The translations under genes and the position numbers were made by a program. Source: Gemmatimonadota bacterium (GTDB lineage: Bacteria > Gemmatimonadota > Gemmatimonadetes > Longimicrobiales > Gaopeijiaceae). From it: DNA of 6,912 nt. The stretch covers positions 1 to 6,912 of the forward strand of contig JAUQOX010000157.1 of NCBI GenBank assembly GCA_030550695.1, written 5' to 3'. The notes beneath the pieces are model-generated. The model did no database searches, was not told the origin of the DNA, and was given only the letters and a program-made list of their open reading frames with translations. Shown here piece after piece: positions 1 through 6,302 of this stretch (the stretch's first letter is position 1; each line of letters opens with the position of its first letter).

Positions 1-227
1 ACGATGTAGAAGCCGGAAGGCGGGTCCGAACCGTCCGGGAGAAGCAAGAACGTGAACAGCAGGTCGACACCCTTCTCCATCTGTTGTACCGACAGGTTGT
101 CGGCGACCGGGAGGGGGAAGCTGATGAGCGCCAAACGCGTCTTGTGCCTCCATGTCGTCCCTGACGGTTCTTTCTTGACGAAGACTTCGATGCCCTCGAT
201 GGGCTCATCGGAGGCCCTGGACTGCAT
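1..227 (-). CDS. Hypothetical protein, 5' part only (runs off the left edge)
   Basis: This is an open minus-strand frame of about 75 codons that continues past position 1, so the C-terminus is missing. I do not recognise the family. The visible part starts MQSRASDEPIEG and goes on through VFVKKEPSG to alternating hydrophobic stretches (LALISFPLP, VDLLFTFLLLP) separated by polar turns, which suggests beta-rich structure; it has no signal peptide of its own. The ATG at 225-227 is preferred because AGGA lies about six bases upstream. Another in-frame ATG at 258-260 would add eleven residues and begins three bases after the stop of the upstream small ORF, but has a poorly placed ribosome binding site. 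Third codon positions are strongly G/C, which supports coding. The frame is the same as that of the ORF at 264-506, with only TAG and GCC between that ORF and the ATG at 260. This may therefore be the continuation of one secreted protein broken by a stop codon. Confidence 0.6.
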   Translation of the reverse strand, partial: MQSRASDEPIEGIEVFVKKEPSGTTWRHKTRLALISFPLPVADNLSVQQMEKGVDLLFTFLLLPDGSDPPSGFYI

Positions 228-263
228 GCTGATTCCTGCCCCTACCGCCGCCTCCTGCATGGC

Positions 264-506
264 CTACCGAATCGTCGTGCGAAAGTCACGATGGAGGGTT
301 TGCAGCCGGTCCGCTGTTTCGGAGTCAACTCCGAATCCTACCGCCCCCCGTGCTTGCGAAGTCGCCTTCGACCCCCTGGTCTCGCCGAGGGGGAAGGCTG
401 TCCTCCCCTCCATTTTGCGCCCTTCCGGAATCAGAAGAAAGAAACCGGAGAGGAGAAAAGCTGCAACCGTGGAAGCCGGCCCCGTCAAGAACCTTTTTCC
501 TCTCAT
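264..506 (-). CDS. Small protein (80 aa) with N-terminal signal or membrane segment; possibly the first part of a split gene
   Basis: This is an 80-residue product of no family I recognise. The N-terminus has the layout of a signal peptide or membrane anchor: a basic start (MRGKRF), a hydrophobic core at about residues 13-25 (VAAFLLSGFFLLI), then a polar, Arg/Gly-rich region. The last 20 residues (from DSETADRLQTLHRDF) look like an amphipathic helix. The start at 506 is well supported by GGAGGTG (511-517) four bases upstream, the best Shine-Dalgarno in the window. The gene lies 55 bases downstream of the antiporter on the same strand, with no terminator visible between them, so it could be cotranscribed. 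After its TAG (264-266) the same frame stays open to the left edge. If that TAG were a sense codon the protein would continue smoothly into the next entry, so this could be a small gene of its own, a pseudogene fragment, or half of a gene carrying a recoded or erroneous stop. Confidence 0.55.
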   Translation of the reverse strand: MRGKRFLTGPASTVAAFLLSGFFLLIPEGRKMEGRTAFPLGETRGSKATSQARGAVGFGVDSETADRLQTLHRDFRTTIR

Positions 507-510
507 CGTT

Positions 511-537
511 CACCTCCGGCCAGGGTCAGGTCCGGAG
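511..537 (-). promoter_or_regulatory. Strong Shine-Dalgarno overlapping an inverted repeat
   Basis: On the minus strand, GGAGGTG (511-517) precedes the ATG at 506 by four bases. Its GGAG part lies in the arm CCGGAG (514-519), which is an exact complement of CTCCGG (532-537) across a 12-base loop. If the hairpin forms in the mRNA, it would partly hide the ribosome binding site of the small gene. The Shine-Dalgarno is clear; the hairpin's role is inference. Confidence 0.45.
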
Positions 538-561
538 CCGCCCACCCCCTCACCACACCCC

Positions 562-2355
562 TCAGGCTCGTCCCCCCTCCTCCATCACCTCCAGACAGAC
601 CACAGTGTCCCCCCGCTTCAGGGCCCTCCCCGCGTGAACCACCTCTACGGCGTCGGAGGACTCCACCAGCAGAGGAATACGCCTTTCCGGGTCGCTCTCC
701 CAAACCCCCCGGCCGCCGTCCTCCCCCACCACGATCCGGCGAATCCGAAAGGCTCCCCTGTCCACCCGGTGGTCCCAAGCCAGCAGGTCGACGGGCCGGG
801 CAAAGAGCATGCTGGCTTGTAGGGGGCGGATCAGTTCCTCATGGGCCCCCCGCTCCGGCTCGCCGACGCTCACGTGGATAGAAGGGACCATGAACACCTC
901 CCGGGCCATCTGAGCAGCAAGGACGTTCACCTCGGCGTTGCCGGTCATGGCCAGGAAGGTTCGGGCCCTCGGGGCGCCGGCCTCGCTGAGCACCTCCTCC
1001 CGAAGGGCATTGCCGCAAAGGACACGGAATCCCTCGCCCTCGGCAAGAGCACAGCGGGACGGGTTGCTGTCCACCAGCGTCACCGGCCCGGTCCGGCTCA
1101 AATGGCGGGCAATCAGCCGGGCGGTGGACCCCGCCCCAACGATCACGGTACCGTGCCTGTGCTCCGACGATGGGATCAGCTCCCCCCTCGAGCGCAGCCA
1201 ATCCGTGGACCATTTCAGCAACACCGGATCGACCGCGGTGGTGAGGATGGCCAAAAAGACCAAGATGGAGAAGATCTCCTGGGAAATGAGCCCCATCTGC
1301 AGCCCGATCCCTGCAATGACGATCTCCACCGCCCCCCGCCCGTTCATCCCGCACCCCACCGCCAGCCCTTCCCGCCATCCGTGGCCCGTGGGAAGGTAGA
1401 AGATGAGCGTACCCGCAACCTTGGCTACGATCCCCACCCCCACCACCGCCAGAAGCAGCCCCAGATCCTCCCGAAGGACACCCAGGGAAACGTGGAAACC
1501 CGCCAAAACGAAGAAAAGAGGGGCCAGGAAGCCGATGGAAACGTCGTGGAACGCCGCCGACAGCGTCTGGCCCAGCTTCCGGTCGGGGATTGCCTCGCGG
1601 AGGAACAGGCCCGCGAGGAACGCGCCCAGAATGGCATGGATCCCCGAAAGTTCGGCGAGTTCGGCGAACAGGAAGGCGGTCAGGAGCATGAGGGTGAAGA
1701 GCAGCGTGCGGCTCTTGAAGCCTGCCCCCACAAGACGCCTCCCGAACCACGGCAGGAGACGGTACCCCACCACACCGCAGACCAGGAAGAAGGCCACCGC
1801 CTTGCCGGCCGCCAGGGCCACCGGTCCCGGTGACACGACCCCCGATTCCGCCACCCCAAGGACAGCCGCAAAAACCACCAGGGCCAGGGTGTCCGTCAGC
1901 AGGGAGCCCGCCATGAGGACGTGGGCAATGCGGGTGTCCAGGAGCTTGAGGTCCAACAACACCCGGGACTTCACCGCCACGGAGGTGACGCCGAGGGCGA
2001 TGGCCACAAAGAGGGCTGAAAGGGGCGGCTGACCGAAGGCCCTCATGACCAGGAGGCCTCCCAGAAAGGGGGTTACGAACCCCCCTACGGCGGCCAGGAA
2101 ACCGGCCCAGGAAGCCTTCCCCAGCTCCCGGGGGTCGATCTCCATCCCCACGTACATCATCATCAGGAGAACGCCCAACTGAGCCAGGACCTCCAGGGCC
2201 GGCTCAGCGTGGAGAATCCCCAAGAGAGGCGGGCCCAGAAGGATCCCCGCCAACAACTCCCCCAGGATGGCCGGATAACCCAAGCGCTCCACCACCCCCC
2301 CGAACGCCCAGGCGGAGAGGAGCACCAGGAGCAGGTTGCCCACGTGAAGGTCCAT
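562..2355 (-). CDS. Kef-type (CPA2) cation:proton antiporter with C-terminal TrkA-N/RCK domain
   Basis: This 597-residue inner-membrane protein exchanges a monovalent cation (K+ or Na+) for protons and would serve pH, K+ or osmotic homeostasis. Residues 1 to about 385 form some 12-13 hydrophobic segments. CPA2 hallmarks include GYPAILGELLAGILLGP (26-42), TSVAVKSRVL (124-133) in the discontinuous helix region, the ion-binding Asp155 in LTDTLAL, and GMNGRGAVE (336-344). A Rossmann TrkA-N domain follows from about residue 401: VIVGAGSTA (404-412) is the GxG nucleotide loop and Asp429 in LVDS is the likely ribose-binding acid. The end (about 535-592, with LKRGDTVVCLEV) resembles a TrkA-C domain. 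Length fits Kef-like proteins with a fused regulatory domain. The residue before Asp155 is Thr rather than the usual Asp, Asn or Gln. The ATG at 2355 is the only reasonable start, though its Shine-Dalgarno is weak. The nucleotide-binding domain suggests allosteric control by NAD(H) or a related ligand; ion specificity cannot be read from the sequence. Confidence 0.93.
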   Translation of the reverse strand: MDLHVGNLLLVLLSAWAFGGVVERLGYPAILGELLAGILLGPPLLGILHAEPALEVLAQLGVLLMMMYVGMEIDPRELGKASWAGFLAAVGGFVTPFLGGLLVMRAFGQPPLSALFVAIALGVTSVAVKSRVLLDLKLLDTRIAHVLMAGSLLTDTLALVVFAAVLGVAESGVVSPGPVALAAGKAVAFFLVCGVVGYRLLPWFGRRLVGAGFKSRTLLFTLMLLTAFLFAELAELSGIHAILGAFLAGLFLREAIPDRKLGQTLSAAFHDVSIGFLAPLFFVLAGFHVSLGVLREDLGLLLAVVGVGIVAKVAGTLIFYLPTGHGWREGLAVGCGMNGRGAVEIVIAGIGLQMGLISQEIFSILVFLAILTTAVDPVLLKWSTDWLRSRGELIPSSEHRHGTVIVGAGSTARLIARHLSRTGPVTLVDSNPSRCALAEGEGFRVLCGNALREEVLSEAGAPRARTFLAMTGNAEVNVLAAQMAREVFMVPSIHVSVGEPERGAHEELIRPLQASMLFARPVDLLAWDHRVDRGAFRIRRIVVGEDGGRGVWESDPERRIPLLVESSDAVEVVHAGRALKRGDTVVCLEVMEEGGRA

Positions 2356-2400
2356 GCGATCCCGAATCCGGTGGAAAGCCTAAGGAAGGACGCCCGAAGC

Positions 2401-2418
2401 CGGGGGAGCGACCCCCCG
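2401..2418. repeat. Inverted repeat, 6-bp arms
   Basis: CGGGGG (2401-2406) pairs exactly with CCCCCG (2413-2418) around a six-base loop. It lies about 45 bases upstream of the antiporter start, so it could sit in that gene's leader or promoter. No T-run follows on either strand, so it does not look like an intrinsic terminator. GC-rich DNA makes such arms by chance fairly often. Confidence 0.35.
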
Positions 2419-2448
2419 ATGCCACCTTCCGGCACCCCCTTTCGCCGG

Positions 2449-2489
2449 CCTGGCTGCCAGGGTCTGCGGCGGGGCCCCCTGGGAGACCC
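2449..2489. repeat. Cluster of two inverted repeats in the divergent intergenic region
   Basis: CCTGGC-T-GCCAGG (2449-2461) is a perfect 13-base inverted repeat centred on one base. Right next to it, GGGTCT (2460-2465) and AGACCC (2484-2489) flank GGGGCCCC (2471-2478) with five bases on each side, giving a nested symmetric structure. Symmetry of this kind suits a dimeric repressor operator or an mRNA hairpin, and the position between two divergent genes fits either. This is inference from symmetry only; no known operator was recognised. Confidence 0.35.
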
Positions 2490-2655
2490 GCCAGGGCGGC
2501 GGCGGGGAGGGTCGGCCCCGGGCCAGTTTGCAAGGAAGGCCCCCCCTCAGGCAAGGGTGCGAGCCGGGGGTTCCCTTCCCCGACGATCCTGTTAGGCTTC
2601 CCCTCATGCAACCCGAGGTCCGCGCTCCCTCTCCCTTGACCCGGCATCGGTGATC

Positions 2656-2660
2656 GAGGG
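2656..2660 (+). promoter_or_regulatory. Ribosome binding site of the first ABC gene
   Basis: GAGGG ends two bases before the ATG at 2663. Spacing measured from the GAG core is about five bases. With the in-frame TGA at 2651, it fixes the start of the first half-transporter. Confidence 0.6.
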
Positions 2661-2662
2661 CG

Positions 2663-4423
2663 ATGGTCTCCCTCGTCCGGCTCCGCCCTTTCCTCCGCCC
2701 ATACCGCGGCAAGATCGTCGGGGCTCTCAGCCTCCTTGTGGGCATGGTGGCCGCCGATCTTTTGGTGCCTCGCCTCACCCAGCGGATCATCGACCAGGGG
2801 ATCCTGGCCTCGAATCCCCGAATCGTGTGGACCTCCTCCCTCCTCATGCTGGGGGCCGCCCTGGTTTCCGCCGTTTTGGCCCTCCTGAACAACTCCCTCT
2901 CGGTGAGGGTGGCCGCGGGGTTCGGGGCCGACCTGCGGGAGGCCCTTATGGCCAAGGTCTTGTCCTTTTCCCCTGGCGACCTGGCCCGCCTCCCTCCGGG
3001 CGCCCTTCTGGTCCGGTCCACCAGCGACGTTACCGCCGTTCAATCCGTGGTGATGATGGGTCTCCGGATCATGACCCGGGCCCCCATCTGGGTGTTGGGA
3101 GCCGCCCTTCTGCTCCTCCTCACCAGCCCTCGGCTGGCCGGGATGGCGGCGGCGTTCCTTCCCGTCATCTTCTGGCTGGTGACCGCTTTCGCCCGCCGAG
3201 CCCGTCCCCTCTTTGCCGGCGTACAAGCACAGCTGGAACGGCTGAACTCCGTGGTCCAGGAAAACCTGTCGGGGGTTCGGGTGGTGCGGGCCTTTGTTCG
3301 GGAGGCCGAGGAGACCCGGCGTTTCGAGGGAATCAACCGGAACCTGGCGGCGGAGGGGATAAAGCTGGCCAGCCTTTCGGCTCTTTTTCTGCCGGCGACC
3401 CTGTTGGTCTTGAACCTCGCCGTCGTGGGGGCGGTATGGTGGGGCGGGGTTTCGGCCCTGGAGGGGGAACTCACGGTGGGCGAGGTGGTGGCGGCGGTGA
3501 ACTATCTATCTTTTGCCCTGTTCCCCCTGTTCATGATGGCCGGGATGACGGGATCGGTGGCGGCGGCCGACGCCTCCGCGTCCCGGATCCTGGAAGTTCT
3601 GGACTTGGAGCCGCAGATCCGCAGTCCCCGTCAGCCGCGCGGGTTGCCGAGGGTGCAGGGCCGTATCGAGTTCCAGGGGGTATCCTTCGCCTTTCCCGGC
3701 GCGAAGAACGAGCCTGTCCTTTCGGACCTTTCCTTCGCGGTGGAACCGGGGGAAACCGTGGCGGTGGTGGGGAGCACGGGATCGGGTAAGTCCACCCTCC
3801 TTCAGCTCATTCCCCGCTTCTACGATCCCACCCGGGGGAGCATCACCCTGGATGGGGTGGACCTCCGGGAGCTGGACTTGAGGTTCCTCCGGTCCCAGGT
3901 GGGAATCGTGTTTCAGGACAACGGGCTCTTTCAGGGGACCGTTCGGGAAAACCTCTCCCTGGGGAAGCCGGATGCCTCCCTGGAGGAAGTGGAAGAGGCC
4001 GCACGGGCCGCCGAAGCCCACGAGTTCATCCTGGCCCTGCCCCAGGGGTACGAGACTCCCCTGGGCGGGCGGGGCTTCAACCTGTCGGGGGGTCAGCGCC
4101 AGCGTATCGCTTTGGCCAGAGCTCTCCTCACGCGCCCGAAGATCCTTCTCCTGGACGACGCCATGCGGGCTCTGGACGTGGAGACCGAACTCCGCCTCCA
4201 AGATGCCCTGGATCGGTTCCTGGTCCGCACCCGGAACCAGGTTACCCGAATGGTCGTGGCCCACCGGCTGAGTACGGTGCTCCTGGCCGACCGGATCCTG
4301 CTGCTCGACCAAGGCCGCCTGGTCGGCGAGGGAACGCACCAGGAACTCCTGGCCGCCAACCCCTGGTACCGGGAAATGTACGCCTCTCAAGTCGGCCGCC
4401 TGGGGGGCGGGCATGTGGGGTAG
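2663..4423 (+). CDS. ABC exporter half-transporter, degenerate-site subunit of a heterodimer (TM287/BmrC-like)
   Basis: This 586-residue type IV ABC exporter half combines a membrane domain (about residues 1-315, six helices) with an ATP-binding domain (about 333-575). Visible motifs are an A-loop aromatic at Phe344, Walker A GSTGSGKST (370-378, Lys376), Q-loop Gln418, signature LSGGQ (474-478), Walker B ILLLD (Asp498) and switch His534. The catalytic Glu position holds Asp499, as in the non-hydrolysing site of heterodimeric exporters such as TM287/288, BmrCD and LmrCD; the next gene supplies the proper Glu. The stretch just before the D-loop reads AMRALD instead of the usual ATSALD. The switch His is kept, although degenerate subunits may lose it. 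Its stop overlaps the start of the partner gene by 11 bases, indicating translational coupling. Likely role: ATP-driven export of lipids, drugs or other amphiphiles across the inner membrane; the substrate cannot be assigned. The family call is firm and the heterodimer inference strong. Confidence 0.95.
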   Translation: MVSLVRLRPFLRPYRGKIVGALSLLVGMVAADLLVPRLTQRIIDQGILASNPRIVWTSSLLMLGAALVSAVLALLNNSLSVRVAAGFGADLREALMAKVLSFSPGDLARLPPGALLVRSTSDVTAVQSVVMMGLRIMTRAPIWVLGAALLLLLTSPRLAGMAAAFLPVIFWLVTAFARRARPLFAGVQAQLERLNSVVQENLSGVRVVRAFVREAEETRRFEGINRNLAAEGIKLASLSALFLPATLLVLNLAVVGAVWWGGVSALEGELTVGEVVAAVNYLSFALFPLFMMAGMTGSVAAADASASRILEVLDLEPQIRSPRQPRGLPRVQGRIEFQGVSFAFPGAKNEPVLSDLSFAVEPGETVAVVGSTGSGKSTLLQLIPRFYDPTRGSITLDGVDLRELDLRFLRSQVGIVFQDNGLFQGTVRENLSLGKPDASLEEVEEAARAAEAHEFILALPQGYETPLGGRGFNLSGGQRQRIALARALLTRPKILLLDDAMRALDVETELRLQDALDRFLVRTRNQVTRMVVAHRLSTVLLADRILLLDQGRLVGEGTHQELLAANPWYREMYASQVGRLGGGHVG

Positions 4424-6302
4424 GGCCGTGAAAAGCACCGCCCTTCCGACCCCTCCGGAGAGCTTCCCCCCGCTTTCCGGGCCCGGGAGCCGCTTTCGGG
4501 GGGCCGGTCCTTCCGGGCGGCCCCGGGACGTCCGGGGAACACTGCGCCGTCTGGCGGGGTTGGCGGAGCCTCATAAGAGGAAGGTCCTGGTCGCTTCCCT
4601 CTTCGCGGCCGGAGCTACCGGCCTGGCCCTGGCCGGTCCCTACTTTCTGGGGCGGGCCGTGGACGCCCTGCTGGCCCTTCACCGCCCGGATCTTGCCCGG
4701 TTCGCCCTTCTCATGTTGGGCTCCTACCTCTTCTCCTCCTTGGCCCAGGGGGCCCAGGGCGTAATCGTAGCAAGATTGGCCCAGGAGATGACCGCGGACC
4801 TCCGCAGTCGTCTGTTCGGGCACCTCCACGCGCTTCCGGTGCGCTTCTTCGACACCCAGCCGCAGGGAGACGTGATGAGCCGACTTACCAACGATCTGGA
4901 TGCCTTGAACCGGGTGCTGTCGGCTCAGGCTTCCCAGCTCGTCACCGGGGTCCTCAGCCTGGGGGGGATTCTGGTGGTCCTCTTCACCCTGGATCTTCGG
5001 CTGGCCTTGGCCTCCATGGTGTTCCTCCCCCTCATGGTGGTTCTGGCGACCGCCGTAGGCCGCCGCACCCGGGGAGCGTTCCGGCAGTACCAGGCAAGTC
5101 TCGGTTCCCTGAACGCCTTCTTGGAGGATGCCTACGCCGGTCACTCGGCGCTGGTGGCGTTGGGCCGGGAGTCGGCCACTTTGGACCGTTTCCGGGCTGC
5201 GAACGCCGGGGTACGGAGCACCGGGGAGCGGGCCATGGCCCGGGCCTTCCTGGCCATGCCCCTCATGGGGATCCTGGCCAACGCCAACGTGGCGGTGGTG
5301 GGAGGCGTGGGGGGCTGGCTGGCCTTGCACGGGCTGGTGAGCGTGGGCACGCTGGCTGCTTTCATCACCTACTCCCGGCGATTCGCCGAACCGCTGCGAC
5401 AGCTGGGTGACCTGTACAACCAGGTCCAGGGGGCCCTGGCCGGTGCCGAGAGGGTGTTCCAGATCCTGGACACGCCGGTGGACGAAGAAAGGGCTGGGGC
5501 CCGTCCCACCTCCCCGCCGTCCGTGGCCCGGGCGCCCCTGACCTCACGTTTCCGTGGCGAGGTCCGGTTCGAGAACGTCACCTTCTCCTATCTTCCCGGC
5601 GTTCCTGTCCTGAAAGAGGTCTCCTTCCGGGCTTCGCCCGGGGAGCGGATCGCGTTGGTGGGGCCCACCGGGGCCGGAAAGACCACGGTGGTCAACCTCC
5701 TGGCCCGATTCTACGAGCCGGACGGGGGGAGGATCCTGGTGGACGGGCAGGATATCCGGGAGATCCCCCTCCCCCATCTCCGCCGCCAGGTGGGGCTCGT
5801 CCTCCAGCAGACCTTCCTCTTTGGCGGCACGGTCCGGGAAAACCTCCTTTTCGGAAGGCCGGAAGCCACGGACGAGGAGATGGTGGCGGCGGCCCGCCTG
5901 GCCCGGGCCGACGGCTTCATCCGGCGCCTTCCCCAGGGGTACGACACCCTCCTGCCGCCCGACGGGGGAGGTCTTTCCCAGGGACAACGGCAGCTTCTGG
6001 CCATTGCCCGGGCCCTTCTGGCCGACCCCGCCATCCTGGTCCTGGACGAAGCCACCAGTTCCGTGGATACCCGCACGGAGGCTCTCCTTCAGGAGGGGCT
6101 CAGGGCCCTCATGCAAGGACGCACCAGCCTGGTCATCGCCCACCGGATCTCCACGGTGGTGGGGGCCGACCGGATCGTGGTGCTGGAGAGGGGGCGGGTG
6201 GTGGAGACCGGCACCCACGAGGAGCTCATGGCTTCCGGGGGGCCCTACTCCCGCCTGTTCCTGGGCCAGTCCCGGGGACCCCGCTCCCGGAGCCTTGCCT
6301 AG
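4413..6302 (+). CDS. ABC exporter half-transporter, catalytic subunit of a heterodimer (TM288/BmrD-like)
   Basis: This 629-residue half-transporter is the partner of the preceding gene. A Pro/Gly/Arg-rich N-terminal tail (about residues 1-42) precedes a six-helix membrane domain (about 45-350) and an ATP-binding domain (about 383-615). Motifs are A-loop Tyr393, Walker A GPTGAGKTT (417-425, Lys423), Q-loop Gln465, a signature changed to LSQGQ (521-525), Walker B ILVLD (Asp545), catalytic Glu546 and switch His577. The LSQGQ signature is the TM288-type variant and would face the degenerate Walker motifs of the first subunit. Glu546 faces the normal LSGGQ of the first subunit to make the hydrolysing site. 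Start ATG 4413 lies inside the end of the first gene, after a G-rich ribosome binding site. An in-frame GTG at 4428 is an alternative that loses only five residues. The C-terminus ends in a short basic tail, and its TAG overlaps the stop of the convergent peptidase gene. Confidence 0.95.
   Translation: MWGRAVKSTALPTPPESFPPLSGPGSRFRGAGPSGRPRDVRGTLRRLAGLAEPHKRKVLVASLFAAGATGLALAGPYFLGRAVDALLALHRPDLARFALLMLGSYLFSSLAQGAQGVIVARLAQEMTADLRSRLFGHLHALPVRFFDTQPQGDVMSRLTNDLDALNRVLSAQASQLVTGVLSLGGILVVLFTLDLRLALASMVFLPLMVVLATAVGRRTRGAFRQYQASLGSLNAFLEDAYAGHSALVALGRESATLDRFRAANAGVRSTGERAMARAFLAMPLMGILANANVAVVGGVGGWLALHGLVSVGTLAAFITYSRRFAEPLRQLGDLYNQVQGALAGAERVFQILDTPVDEERAGARPTSPPSVARAPLTSRFRGEVRFENVTFSYLPGVPVLKEVSFRASPGERIALVGPTGAGKTTVVNLLARFYEPDGGRILVDGQDIREIPLPHLRRQVGLVLQQTFLFGGTVRENLLFGRPEATDEEMVAAARLARADGFIRRLPQGYDTLLPPDGGGLSQGQRQLLAIARALLADPAILVLDEATSSVDTRTEALLQEGLRALMQGRTSLVIAHRISTVVGADRIVVLERGRVVETGTHEELMASGGPYSRLFLGQSRGPRSRSLA
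6299..6302. other. Shared CTAG: overlapping stop codons of convergent genes
   Basis: The palindrome CTAG gives TAG on the plus strand (6300-6302, end of the second ABC gene) and TAG on the minus strand (6299-6301, end of the peptidase gene). There is no intergenic space and no intrinsic terminator between the two genes, so each transcript must end inside, or run antisense to, the other gene. Confidence 0.9.

Larger units (their letters stand above)
2356..2662. other. Divergent intergenic region between the antiporter and the ABC exporter operon
   Basis: These 307 bases separate two divergent start codons and should hold the promoters of both transcripts. I see no convincing gene: open frames here are GC-rich shadows without family features. 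There is no clear sigma70-type -35/-10 pair on either strand. The region is very G/C-rich with several inverted repeats (entered separately). The in-frame TGA at 2651-2653 shows that the ABC gene cannot begin further upstream than the ATG at 2663. Confidence 0.7.

Noticed and set aside
52..881. Plus-strand open frames opposite the small ORF and the antiporter 3' end
   Set aside because: They are Pro/Arg/Ser-rich, show no family motif, and lie opposite better minus-strand frames with ribosome binding sites or clear domains.
841..2032. Long plus-strand frames antisense to the antiporter
   Set aside because: Low-complexity products typical of the reverse strand of high-GC genes; the minus strand encodes a full CPA2/TrkA-N protein.
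2449..2489. Inverted repeats as an intrinsic terminator
   Set aside because: No T-run follows on either strand, and the flanking genes start here and do not end here.
2636..2664. TTGACC at 2636 as a -35 box for the ABC operon
   Set aside because: At normal spacing the -10 would be GGCGAT overlapping the start codon, with no match to consensus.
2204..3226. 340-codon minus-strand frame across the intergenic region and the first ABC gene
   Set aside because: Gly/His/Glu-rich shadow without hydrophobic or catalytic motifs; it overlaps two well-supported genes.
4242..5330. 362-codon minus-strand frame antisense to both ABC genes
   Set aside because: Composition is that of a GC-driven shadow (Gly, Gln, Arg, Pro), and no motif is recognisable.
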